Shown piece by piece: positions 7,155-13,406 of a stretch of 15,833 nt of DNA (positions are counted from its first letter, which is position 1; each line of letters starts with the position of its first letter). The DNA comes from Bacillota bacterium (GTDB taxonomy: Bacteria > Bacillota > Clostridia > Christensenellales > Aristaeellaceae): the NCBI GenBank assembly GCA_023415145.1, contig JAEZLW010000081.1, forward strand, positions 1-15,833, in the 5' to 3' direction. The notes beneath the pieces were generated by a model that was not told where the DNA came from, ran no database searches, and saw only the letters and a program-made list of their open reading frames with translations. The position numbers and the translations under genes were made by a program.

Positions 7155-7265
7155 ATGTCAAACAAGCATGATATGTACTTCCGGGCAAACATAGGACCCG
7201 GCGGGATTCCCACGTTACCAGCCGGCCAAGATGTTCAGAAAGGAGCTGATGCCATCCAAAAATAA
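7155..7265 (+). CDS. small ORF, 36 residues, function unknown
   Basis: Translation runs from ATG 7155 to TAA 7263-7265. It begins MSNKHDMYFRANIGPGG, continues IPTLPAGQDVQ and ends KGADAIQK. The RBS GGGGAGG (7144-7150) is 4 bases from the start, as strong as any in the window. The stop lies directly before the AGGAG of the MFS gene (7267-7271), so translation is probably coupled. It has no signal peptide, membrane span or cysteine. I do not recognise a family. It may be a peptide substrate, a regulator of the transporter or an accessory of the peptidase. It could also be a chance ORF, but the RBS and tight spacing argue against that. Confidence 0.6.
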   Translation: MSNKHDMYFRANIGPGGIPTLPAGQDVQKGADAIQK

Positions 7266-7280
7266 AAGGAGAAATTGCAT

Positions 7281-8549
7281 ATGAATAAAGCGCATTCCCT
7301 TTTAGGAACGCTGCGTTTGTTGAAAGGAAACCAGCGGGCCTGTATTTTTGCAGAACCCTTTTGGGCAATCCCCTACAATCTTTTTACGCCGTTTGCCTCC
7401 ATGTACATGTCTGCGGTAGGTTTAACCGATCCGCAAATCGGGCTGATCGCCAGTCTTGGTCTTTTGCTGCAATTCATTTGGGGGCTGTTTTCCGGCGCGA
7501 TCGTTGACAAATACGGCAGGCGCCGTACGATGCTGGTGTACGGCCTTTTGTGCTGGACCATTCCATGCGGTTTGTGGGCCATCGCCCAAGGTTACTTGCA
7601 TTTTTTGCTGGCAGTGTTTTTTAACAGCATGTGGTGGGTGACGGGAAACAGCTTCAGTTGCATGATCATTGAGGACGCCGATGAGAATTTGCTTGTGAAT
7701 ACCTATGTTATCCTCAATATATTGGGAATGCTGGCAGGATTCTTATCGCCCATCGTGGGATTGTACATCGACCGGTTCACCCTTGCGCCCACCATGCGGG
7801 TGGTTTATGCTTTGTCTCTTGTGCTGATGACTGGCAGATTTCTGCTCCAGTTCCGCTTGTCCCACGAAAGCGCCATCGGGCTCAAGCGCATAGAGGAATG
7901 CAGGTGCCGCTCCATTGCTTTCCTGGCCCTTGGTGACTGGCATGTGTATGTAAGGGTGATTTTACAAAAGCGTGTCCTTCTGTGCGTGATCTGGATGACG
8001 CTATCGACCTGCTTCAACACCATACAGGTCACCTTCTGGCCGCTGTTTGTGACAGGCGTCTATGGCATTGATGATTCCCTGGTTGCCGTGTTCCCCATGG
8101 TGAAAACAGCGGTTTCCCTGCTGGTATACCTTTTTATAGCACCCCGCATCAGATTGCACATGGTCAGGCGTCCGTTGCTATCCGGGCTTATTGCCCAGGC
8201 GCTGGGGCTTTTTGCGCTGCTTGTTTGCATGCCTTTTTCAACCATTATGGTGTGGGCTGTGTTTTTCTCGGCAGCCTGCGATGCGTTCGGCCTTTCTATG
8301 CTAGGCCCTTTGAGCGAGTCGCTGATGTCGGTAAGCTTGCCCAGCCTTGAGAGGGCGCGGATGAACAGCTTCATTTTTGCAGTGATCCTGCTGTTCTCAA
8401 CGCCTGCGGGGTGGATCGCCGGCCAGCTTTCCCAATACAACCGGGCACTTCCCCTTTTGCTGAACCTTTTTTTGCTTGCGATGCAGGCCGTGGTGGCATT
8501 GTGCATCGCGCATCATGTGAAGGTTTCGCAGAATCAAGTGGTTTTGTAG
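7281..8549 (+). CDS. MFS transporter
   Basis: The 422-residue product is a 12-helix-type major facilitator. Motif A of the loop between helices 2 and 3 is seen as GLFSGAIVDKYGRRR (68-82). The sequence is almost wholly hydrophobic, in segments of about 20, with a central polar loop near 195-220. The first helix carries the pattern FAEPFWAIPYNLFTPF (23-38). The ATG at 7281 is preceded by AGGAG at 9 bases; a TTG two codons earlier is not preferred. It is third in the unit with the peptidase and the 36-residue ORF. It is most likely a proton-coupled drug, metabolite or peptide exporter or importer; direction and substrate cannot be read. A hairpin at 8736 may end the transcript. Confidence 0.9.
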   Translation: MNKAHSLLGTLRLLKGNQRACIFAEPFWAIPYNLFTPFASMYMSAVGLTDPQIGLIASLGLLLQFIWGLFSGAIVDKYGRRRTMLVYGLLCWTIPCGLWAIAQGYLHFLLAVFFNSMWWVTGNSFSCMIIEDADENLLVNTYVILNILGMLAGFLSPIVGLYIDRFTLAPTMRVVYALSLVLMTGRFLLQFRLSHESAIGLKRIEECRCRSIAFLALGDWHVYVRVILQKRVLLCVIWMTLSTCFNTIQVTFWPLFVTGVYGIDDSLVAVFPMVKTAVSLLVYLFIAPRIRLHMVRRPLLSGLIAQALGLFALLVCMPFSTIMVWAVFFSAACDAFGLSMLGPLSESLMSVSLPSLERARMNSFIFAVILLFSTPAGWIAGQLSQYNRALPLLLNLFLLAMQAVVALCIAHHVKVSQNQVVL

Positions 8550-8735
8550 CGAGCTGGGCGGTCTCATATGATGATTTTAGTCACAAGAGATGCGACGATT
8601 TAGCTTCCGGGGTTGTGAGCGGCAGCGAGTAATACACCTACCCCGCCAGATGGGCAGGATATCCCTGGTCGCCCCCGCAGAAGCGAAACAGCCCAATAAA
8701 CCCCTATTCGTAGATTCGCATCCTCTTCTATGGGT

Positions 8736-8755
8736 CCAGGGCCCGCAGGCCCTGG
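8736..8755. terminator. GC-rich hairpin, likely terminator or repeat remnant
   Basis: CCAGGGCC (8736-8743), a CGCA loop and GGCCCTGG (8748-8755) form a perfect 8-bp stem, followed only by TCGTTTC. It is 187 bases after the MFS stop. It lacks a proper T tract, so it may be part of an interspersed element rather than a true terminator. Confidence 0.45.
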
Positions 8756-8764
8756 TCGTTTCAA

Positions 8765-8830
8765 GGGGGATATGGGGAGTGCAGGGGGGAGGTAAGGGGG
8801 GAAATCGAAATCCCCCCTACTCCCTCCTGC
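8765..8830 (+). other. G-quadruplex motif overlapping a long hairpin
   Basis: Plus-strand G tracts of 5, 4, 6 and 6 (8765-8769, 8774-8777, 8784-8789, 8796-8801) are separated by loops of 4, 6 and 6 bases, which meets the strict four-tetrad quadruplex pattern. The same region can instead fold as a hairpin: 8795-8802 pairs with 8811-8818 (8 bp), extended by 8781-8793 with 8819-8830. The two structures exclude each other. The position is 27-92 bases before the -35 of the amidohydrolase promoter. Confidence 0.65.
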
Positions 8831-8856
8831 GTCCTTGTCAGCGCAGCATGCACTGT

Positions 8857-8884
8857 TTGCATTTCCCTGAGCGTGTGCTACAAT
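8857..8884 (+). promoter_or_regulatory. promoter for the amidohydrolase gene
   Basis: TTGCAT (8857-8862) and TACAAT (8879-8884) are separated by 16 bases. Transcription would start near 8891, leaving a leader of about 37 bases before the ATG at 8928. Confidence 0.6.
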
Positions 8885-8927
8885 GGCATACAGTGATTTC
8901 AATACTCACAAAAGAAGGGATGATTCC

Positions 8928-10079
8928 ATGCTTATCATTCGCGGCGGCATGATCCACAACGCCATAAAGCCGGAGCCCTTTGCAGCCGATATCCTGATAG
9001 AAGAGGGAAAAATAAAGGCCATCAGCCCGAACATCTCCTGTGAAGGTGCGCAAGCGGTGGATGCAACCGGGCTTTCTGTATATCCCGGCTTTGTGGAAGC
9101 CCACGGCCACAGCGGCCTGGACGGTTACGGCATCGGGTATGAGGGCCAGGATTACAACGAAATGAACGACATCCTGTCTCCCCAGCTTCGGGCCATCGAT
9201 GCCATCCAGCCCATGGACCAGGCGCTGAAGGAAGCCAGGGAAGCCGGTGTCACCTGCCTTTGCGTCGGCCCCGGCAGCGCCAACGTACTGGGCGGCACCT
9301 TTGCGGCCATCAAGCCCATAGGAGTAAGGGTGGACAAGATGCTGGTGAAGAAGGAATGTGCCATGAAGTGCGCCTTTGGGGAAAACCCCAAGCGCTGCTA
9401 CAGGGAAAAAGGCGATTCCACCCGCATGTCCACCGCTTCAAAGCTTCGGGAAATGCTGTTCAAAGCCAAGGAATACCAGCAGAAGCTGGAGGCCGCCGGG
9501 GATGACATGAGCAAAAAGCCCGCCTTCGACATGAAGCTCAATGCCCTTCTGCCAGTGCTGCGCCGGGAGATGCCCCTAAAGGCCCACGCCCACCAGGCCG
9601 ACGACATGTTCACCGCACTGCGCATTGCCAGAGAATTTCAGGTGGATATCACATTGGAGCACTGCACCGAGGGCCATCTTATCGCCGATGAGCTGGCAAA
9701 GGAAAACGTGCCCCTGGCGGTAGGCCCCACCCTTGGCCATGCCGTAAAGTTTGAGCTGCGCAACAAAAGCTGGGAAACGCCGGGCGTATTGCAAAAGGCA
9801 GGCTGCCAGGTATCCATCATCACCGATTCCCCTGTGATTCCGCAAAAATACCTGGCACTGTGCGCCGGGCTGGCCGTCAAATCCGGCATGGACCCTTTCG
9901 GCGCGCTGCAGGCCATAACCATCAACCCTGCCCGCCACATCGGCATCGCCGGCAGAGTAGGTTCCCTGGAAGTTGGCAAGGATGCCGATATCGTCCTCAC
10001 CGACGGTTCCCCCTTTGAGGTGAGCACCAATGTGAAGATGGTGTTCATCGACGGAGAACAGGTTTACATGCAGGCATAG
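8928..10079 (+). CDS. imidazolonepropionase-like amidohydrolase
   Basis: The 383-residue metal-dependent hydrolase is from the amidohydrolase superfamily. It has the metal motif HGH (59-61), the conserved GPGSANVLGG (114-123), KCAFGENPKR (147-156), KAHAHQADD (218-226), LEHCTEGH (243-250), a final metal Asp300 in ITDSP, and the C-terminal ITINPARHIGIAGRVGSLEV typical of the composite beta domain. This closely follows the imidazolonepropionase-related subgroup often annotated only as amidohydrolase. Known members hydrolyse cyclic amides or amino-acid derivatives, but no histidine-degradation gene is nearby, so hutI itself is unlikely. The ATG at 8928 has AAGGGA 7 bases upstream. It is a single gene with its own promoter. 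Confidence 0.88.
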   Translation: MLIIRGGMIHNAIKPEPFAADILIEEGKIKAISPNISCEGAQAVDATGLSVYPGFVEAHGHSGLDGYGIGYEGQDYNEMNDILSPQLRAIDAIQPMDQALKEAREAGVTCLCVGPGSANVLGGTFAAIKPIGVRVDKMLVKKECAMKCAFGENPKRCYREKGDSTRMSTASKLREMLFKAKEYQQKLEAAGDDMSKKPAFDMKLNALLPVLRREMPLKAHAHQADDMFTALRIAREFQVDITLEHCTEGHLIADELAKENVPLAVGPTLGHAVKFELRNKSWETPGVLQKAGCQVSIITDSPVIPQKYLALCAGLAVKSGMDPFGALQAITINPARHIGIAGRVGSLEVGKDADIVLTDGSPFEVSTNVKMVFIDGEQVYMQA

Positions 10080-10109
10080 GGTCATATTTCATAATTTTGC
10101 ATATTTTGC

Positions 10110-10138
10110 TTGCATTTTATGGGTACGTGGGATATACT
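10110..10138 (+). promoter_or_regulatory. strong sigma-A promoter 235 bases before the GNAT gene
   Basis: TTGCAT (10110-10115) and TATACT (10133-10138) are spaced by 17 bases. It lies only 31 bases after the amidohydrolase stop. It reads into a structured region, not directly into a gene, so it probably makes a leader or a small RNA. Confidence 0.7.
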
Positions 10139-10144
10139 ACTGCA

Positions 10145-10265
10145 CAAATCAAGGAAAGGGGCTGTAAACGTGTTCAAAACAGTATTAGCTATCCGGAATA
10201 ATGAACACGGTCAGTCTGCGTCCGGTTGCAGCGGAACGCAGGCTTTGGCCTCTTTTATTTTTTTC
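10145..10265 (+). ncRNA. candidate small RNA or attenuator leader
   Basis: The expected transcript starts about 7 bases past the -10 and runs about 120 bases to a T-rich tract. It contains an 8-bp closing stem (CGTGTTCA at 10169-10176 with TGAACACG at 10202-10209) and then a terminator hairpin. I recognise no known riboswitch or T-box. It may act as an independent small RNA or control read-through into the GNAT gene. Confidence 0.4.
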
Positions 10266-10277
10266 AGGATGATGTAG
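10170..10277 (+). CDS. possible 35-codon leader ORF
   Basis: A GTG at 10170 opens a 35-codon frame beginning MFKTVLAIRNNEH and ending FIFFRMM, stop TAG 10275-10277. A GGAAAGG-type RBS lies about 10 bases upstream. The frame runs through the candidate terminator hairpin and T tract, so ribosomes on it could prevent hairpin formation. The GTG start, loose RBS spacing and lack of a recognised family leave it doubtful. Confidence 0.25.
   Translation: MFKTVLAIRNNEHGQSASGCSGTQALASFIFFRMM
10209..10265 (+). terminator. terminator or attenuator hairpin
   Basis: CTGCG-TCCG (10216-10224) pairs with CGGA-CGCAG (10232-10241, one bulged A) around a 7-base loop. The stem extends through GGTCA (10209-10213) with TGGCC (10246-10250, one G-U pair), leaving an internal loop. 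It is followed at once by the T-rich TCTTTTATTTTTTTC. Confidence 0.55.
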
Positions 10278-10301
10278 TACACCTACAATCATATCTAAAC
10301 C

Positions 10302-10336
10302 AAAAGCGGCCAAGGCGAGAAACCTGAGCCGCTTTT
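10302..10336 (+). terminator. second hairpin in the GNAT leader
   Basis: AAAAGCGGC (10302-10310) pairs perfectly with GCCGCTTTT (10328-10336), with a 17-base loop. The flanking A and T runs allow termination in either direction. It stands 36 bases before the GNAT start. A possible promoter (TTTTCA 10261, TACAAT 10284, 17-base gap) lies just before it, which would place the hairpin in the GNAT 5' leader. Confidence 0.5.
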
Positions 10337-10372
10337 CGCTTTACAGACGATCAAGACAGGGAGGGCTTGGAT

Positions 10373-11401
10373 ATGTTGAAACCCCTTGAAACCGAACGAT
10401 TGATTCTTCGTACATTCACTCAGGATGACTTTTCCGCTGTCCACAGCTATGCAAACTGCCCTGAAAACATCCTTTACATGGTGTGGGGACCTAATTCACA
10501 GGAGGATACACAAGCATTTATCCGCATGGCCATTTCAAAAGCGGATGAAACCCCATGCACCAATTACCAATATGCCGCCGTTATAAAAGATACCGGCAAA
10601 CTCATTGGCGCCTGCAACCTTTTGGTGTCGGGCGATGAGGCGGAAATCGGCTGGATATTGCACCGTGATTTTTGGAAGCAGGGTTATGGGACTGAGATGG
10701 GCAAGGCCATGCTGAGGCTTGGTTTTGACGAGCTTCCATTGCATCGCATCATCGCCCATTGCGATGCGGAAAACTACGGTTCCTACCGTGTCATGGAGAA
10801 AATCGGCATGCGCCGCGAGGGTTTGTATCTTGAAGGACGACCGGCGAACAAGACTTCCGACAAGAAATATGGCGACGAATTGTCCTATGCCATCCTGAAA
10901 AAGGAATGGGATATACAGAAAGAAATAGATAATTACAACGCCCTTCCATGCAGCTTTGAAGGGTTTATTGACCTGCCTGAGCTGAAAGACGGCGAAATTT
11001 ACCTTGTCTGTACGGCGAAAAAACCGGCTGACCCTGTCAAGAAATACGTTCCAGCCTATGACTTCATCGTCTGCAAAGGCGGAGAAAAGATCGGCGAAAT
11101 CAACCTGAGAATCGGGTATACCGACGGGCGGTATTATGGCGGGCAGATAGGCTATGGCATTGATGCAAAGTACCGTGGCAACGGGTATGCGGTAAAGGCC
11201 TGCCAATTGCTCTTGCCTGTGATCAAGGCCCACGGCATGAAAAAACTGTTGATTACAAACAACCACACCAATACCGCATCCAAACGCGTCTGTGAAAAGC
11301 TTGGCGCCAGGCTTTTGCGCGTTGCCAGACTGCCGGAGTGGCATGATCTGTACAAGGCGGGCGGGCGGTTTGAGAATATATTCGAATGGCGTGTGGAGTA
11401 A
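10373..11401 (+). CDS. tandem GNAT acetyltransferase (two fused domains)
   Basis: The 342-residue product holds two GNAT folds. Residues 1-178 resemble RimJ/RimL-type transferases: LETERLILR (5-13), GKLIGACNL (75-83), an acetyl-CoA loop around KQGYGTE (102-108) and NYGSYRVMEKIGM (134-146). Residues 185-342 form a second domain: VPAYDFIVCKGGEKIGEINL (226-245), IDAKYRGNGYAVKAC (263-277) with its own RGNGYA acetyl-CoA loop, and ITNNHTNTASKRVCEKLGA (294-312). The second half resembles proteins that I know as stand-alone Firmicutes acetyltransferases, so this is probably a fusion. The ATG at 10373 follows GGAGG by 8 bases. The substrates are unknown; ribosomal protein, small-molecule or antibiotic acetylation are all possible. 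The structured leader suggests control at the RNA level. Confidence 0.87.
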   Translation: MLKPLETERLILRTFTQDDFSAVHSYANCPENILYMVWGPNSQEDTQAFIRMAISKADETPCTNYQYAAVIKDTGKLIGACNLLVSGDEAEIGWILHRDFWKQGYGTEMGKAMLRLGFDELPLHRIIAHCDAENYGSYRVMEKIGMRREGLYLEGRPANKTSDKKYGDELSYAILKKEWDIQKEIDNYNALPCSFEGFIDLPELKDGEIYLVCTAKKPADPVKKYVPAYDFIVCKGGEKIGEINLRIGYTDGRYYGGQIGYGIDAKYRGNGYAVKACQLLLPVIKAHGMKKLLITNNHTNTASKRVCEKLGARLLRVARLPEWHDLYKAGGRFENIFEWRVE

Positions 11402-11507
11402 TTGCGTATAAACATCTTTTTCAGCTCTTGAACATACAGCCGGATGAAGCAATCTTTCACGGCGAATGATATAGGGAAAAGATTCGATCAAGGAGAGGAA
11501 AGCAGCA

Positions 11508-12194
11508 GTGTCTTCCCCAGTATCATCAACCCCTGAAAGAAACGTTGCACGCATTGCCTTCGTTTATTTTGCCGTGCTGCTAGTGGCCTGGAGCGGCGCA
11601 TGGCTGCTATATGCGTGGCTGAGGGAGCAGAACGCGCTTTTTAACCAGCCTTTGAACCGCTTTCTTTACTGGCTCGTGATGCGGGTCCTTTTGTGGGTGG
11701 TGCCATCCCTTAAGCTGATCCGCCTTTCAGGAAGAGGTGTTCGGGAGGTGCTTGGGTTTGACCGCGCAAGAGCCATCCTCCTGTGGGGTGGAATCACCGG
11801 TCTCATCTGGGGCGGCAGGGCTCCCCTGTTTCAATGGCTTGCAGGCCGTCCACTGCACCCCATCGTGTTTGACTGGTCCTTTGTGACGGCGGTTATCTAT
11901 GTACCCCTGGTGGAGGAAATCACGTTCCGCGGCGCAATCATGGGCGCGCTTCAAACCCGCATGAATTTTGCGCCGAGCAACCTGATCACCGGGGTATTGT
12001 TCCTGCTGATCCACTTCCCAAGCTGGTATTTTGAAGGTGTCTTTGCATCAGGCTTGATGTCTTCCTCCAGCGCTGTGCTGGGCATACTGCTGCTGGGCTT
12101 TCTATTTGGTTATGTCTCCCACAGGAGTAAATCGGTGGCCGCTGCGACACTTTCGCATATGCTGAACAACTTGTTCCAGCGTTTTGTGAACTGA
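11508..12194 (+). CDS. CPBP-family intramembrane glutamic endopeptidase
   Basis: The 228-residue multi-span membrane protein carries the CPBP (CAAX protease/bacteriocin-processing, Abi) motifs: EExxxR at 136-141 (EEITFR), a second motif around H169 (LLIHFPSWY), and H217 with N221 in LSHMLNN. About six hydrophobic segments are visible. Members cleave within membranes; in bacteria they are linked to bacteriocin self-immunity or peptide processing. The start is GTG at 11508, with an AGGAGAGG-type RBS about 9 bases away; no better ATG is present. It ends 2 bases from the convergent TetR gene. No bacteriocin precursor is visible beside it. Confidence 0.88.
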   Translation: MSSPVSSTPERNVARIAFVYFAVLLVAWSGAWLLYAWLREQNALFNQPLNRFLYWLVMRVLLWVVPSLKLIRLSGRGVREVLGFDRARAILLWGGITGLIWGGRAPLFQWLAGRPLHPIVFDWSFVTAVIYVPLVEEITFRGAIMGALQTRMNFAPSNLITGVLFLLIHFPSWYFEGVFASGLMSSSSAVLGILLLGFLFGYVSHRSKSVAAATLSHMLNNLFQRFVN

Positions 12195-12196
12195 CG

Positions 12197-12772
12197 TCAC
12201 CGAAAAATCCGCTCCACGTAATCGGCCACCCACTGATTTCGCGTTTTATCATCCCGCAGGTTCACGCCCAAGTCCTGCCTGATGACATCCGTGCGCAAAA
12301 AAGTGCCCTGGAAATCGAGTATGATCATGGTGGTGATCATCCCAGGGTCATCCGAGCTGTTTCTTTCCTTTAATGCCGCCTCCACCAAAGGCCGGTAGGC
12401 ACGGATGGTTTGGGCAGTGTTGTCGCCCAAATCGGGCTTTTGGTGGTCGGTGAGGATGGATATCCTGGAGATATTCTCATTGTGATAGAGAAAATAGAAC
12501 GTGCGCGAAAGCATGCGCCTTAGCTTTTCCACAGCGGAGGATGCCGAAACGGTTTCGGCATCCTTGTCAAATCCTGCGATCACATCGCCGATCAACACCT
12601 GCACGCACTTTGCAATCAGGTTCTCCTTCGTCTGGAAATGGTAGTTGACCTGGCTTACGCTGATGCCGGCCTCACGGCAGATATCCCGAACGGTGATGTC
12701 CGTAAGGCCGCTGCCCTTGCCCTCTATCAGCCTGATGGTATCCCGTATAATCTTCTGCTTGATGTCCTTCAT
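12197..12772 (-). CDS. TetR-family transcriptional regulator
   Basis: The 191-residue repressor-type protein has an N-terminal helix-turn-helix (about 26-46: ITVRDICREAGISVSQVNYHF, followed by QTKENL) and a variable C-terminal ligand domain (50-191). The ATG at 12772 has an AGGGG RBS 7 bases upstream. It is second in an operon behind a 128-residue membrane protein, with a 13-base gap. A large dyad at the start of transcription of that operon is the expected operator, so it probably represses itself and its neighbour. The ligand is unknown. Confidence 0.92.
   Translation of the reverse strand: MKDIKQKIIRDTIRLIEGKGSGLTDITVRDICREAGISVSQVNYHFQTKENLIAKCVQVLIGDVIAGFDKDAETVSASSAVEKLRRMLSRTFYFLYHNENISRISILTDHQKPDLGDNTAQTIRAYRPLVEAALKERNSSDDPGMITTMIILDFQGTFLRTDVIRQDLGVNLRDDKTRNQWVADYVERIFR
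12539..12563. repeat. perfect 25-base palindrome inside the TetR gene
   Basis: GGATGCCGAAAC (12539-12550), one central G and GTTTCGGCATCC (12552-12563) form a perfect inverted repeat with 12-bp arms. It lies in coding sequence for the ligand domain start (DAETVSAS). It could be a second operator or an RNA hairpin, or a coding coincidence. Confidence 0.6.
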
Positions 12773-12785
12773 TGAAACGCCCCTG

Positions 12786-13172
12786 TCAGCGGATCACGGG
12801 GAAAAGCCGCGCGATCAGGGTTTTTGCCGCGATGCAGGCGGCCAGCACCCACAACGCCGCCGTGGGATCGGCAAGAACGGGCAGCTTCCACCGGAAGATT
12901 TGCGTCAAAAAGGACAGCAGCGCCACCGTGCCGATGACATACCCCAGTATCGTCAGCGGATGTGCCGGTGCGGCGGTAATGAACTTCCCGACGCTGAAGG
13001 TGCAAAAGGCCATCCCGATGATCCCCAGCGTGATGACGGCCGACCTGGGCCCTTCGATGAATAAGATTTTTTTGCCGGATAGCCCTGCGTACACAATCAG
13101 GCCTGTAACGGCAAGCGTTAAAATTGCGATCAACATTCCTTGCATGGGCAATACCTTTTCTGCTTTCTCCAT
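12786..13172 (-). CDS. small four-helix membrane protein, unknown function
   Basis: The 128-residue product has four predicted spans: about 12-31, 44-64, 72-93 and 103-122. A hydrophilic loop (GKKILFIEGPRS) joins the first two. I do not recognise a family. The ATG at 13172 is chosen because AAGGGGAG lies 7 bases upstream; longer in-frame starts (13190, 13319) lack an RBS, and the longest would overlap the operator. It is first in an operon with the TetR gene under a consensus promoter with a dyad operator. A small TetR-controlled membrane protein may be an efflux, stress or envelope component, but no direct evidence supports a specific role. Confidence 0.85.
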   Translation of the reverse strand: MEKAEKVLPMQGMLIAILTLAVTGLIVYAGLSGKKILFIEGPRSAVITLGIIGMAFCTFSVGKFITAAPAHPLTILGYVIGTVALLSFLTQIFRWKLPVLADPTAALWVLAACIAAKTLIARLFPVIR

Positions 13173-13193
13173 TGTAATACTCCCCTTCATTTT

Positions 13194-13218
13194 CGAACAA
13201 TGTTTGAAACTTTGTTCG
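13194..13218. promoter_or_regulatory. dyad operator at the start of transcription, likely TetR target
   Basis: CGAACAA (13194-13200) and TTGTTCG (13212-13218) form a perfect 7-bp inverted repeat. The centre continues the symmetry as GTTT-G-AAAC with one mismatched pair, making a 25-base near-palindrome. It overlaps the predicted transcription start of the membrane-protein/TetR operon, so protein bound here would block initiation. Confidence 0.75.
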
Positions 13219-13223
13219 CAAGG

Positions 13224-13252
13224 AGTATATGGCATTGATATAAATTTGTCAA
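13224..13252 (-). promoter_or_regulatory. consensus sigma-A promoter of the membrane-protein/TetR operon
   Basis: On the minus strand TTGACA (plus 13247-13252) and TATACT (plus 13224-13229) are 17 bases apart. Transcription should begin near 13217, inside the dyad operator. Confidence 0.85.
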
Positions 13253-13313
13253 TAGGTTTTGAAAAGAAATCCAAACATTCATTTTCAGTGAACGAAGCCC
13301 ATTGAAAACGGAG

Positions 13314-13342
13314 CACCACCCAGCGCTAAGCGCTGGGTGGTG
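13314..13342. terminator. strong hairpin after the aldo/keto reductase operon
   Basis: CACCACCCAGCGC (13314-13326), a 3-base loop and GCGCTGGGTGGTG (13330-13342) form a perfect 13-bp stem. It lies 64 bases past the stop of the first aldo/keto reductase gene and before the TetR operon promoter, both on the minus strand. The minus-strand T tract is short (CGTTTTC), so termination is likely but not certain. Confidence 0.6.
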
Positions 13343-13406
13343 TGTACTCTGCAAGGATATACTGAAACAGATTGTACAAAGCACGGCGATAGTTGTCACG
13401 ATAAGC

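Noticed and set aside
6495..8549. Full lantibiotic or sactipeptide cluster around the peptidase
   Set aside because: There is no dehydratase, cyclase, radical-SAM enzyme or ABC exporter, and the 36-residue peptide has no cysteine; only a general peptide-processing idea is kept.
8928..10079. Histidine-degradation imidazolonepropionase (hutI)
   Set aside because: The sequence fits the related amidohydrolase subgroup and no other hut gene is near.
10535..11554. 339-codon minus-strand frame opposite the GNAT gene
   Set aside because: The plus-strand frame has two complete acetyl-CoA motifs and an RBS; the minus frame has neither motifs nor an RBS and extends into the CPBP gene start.
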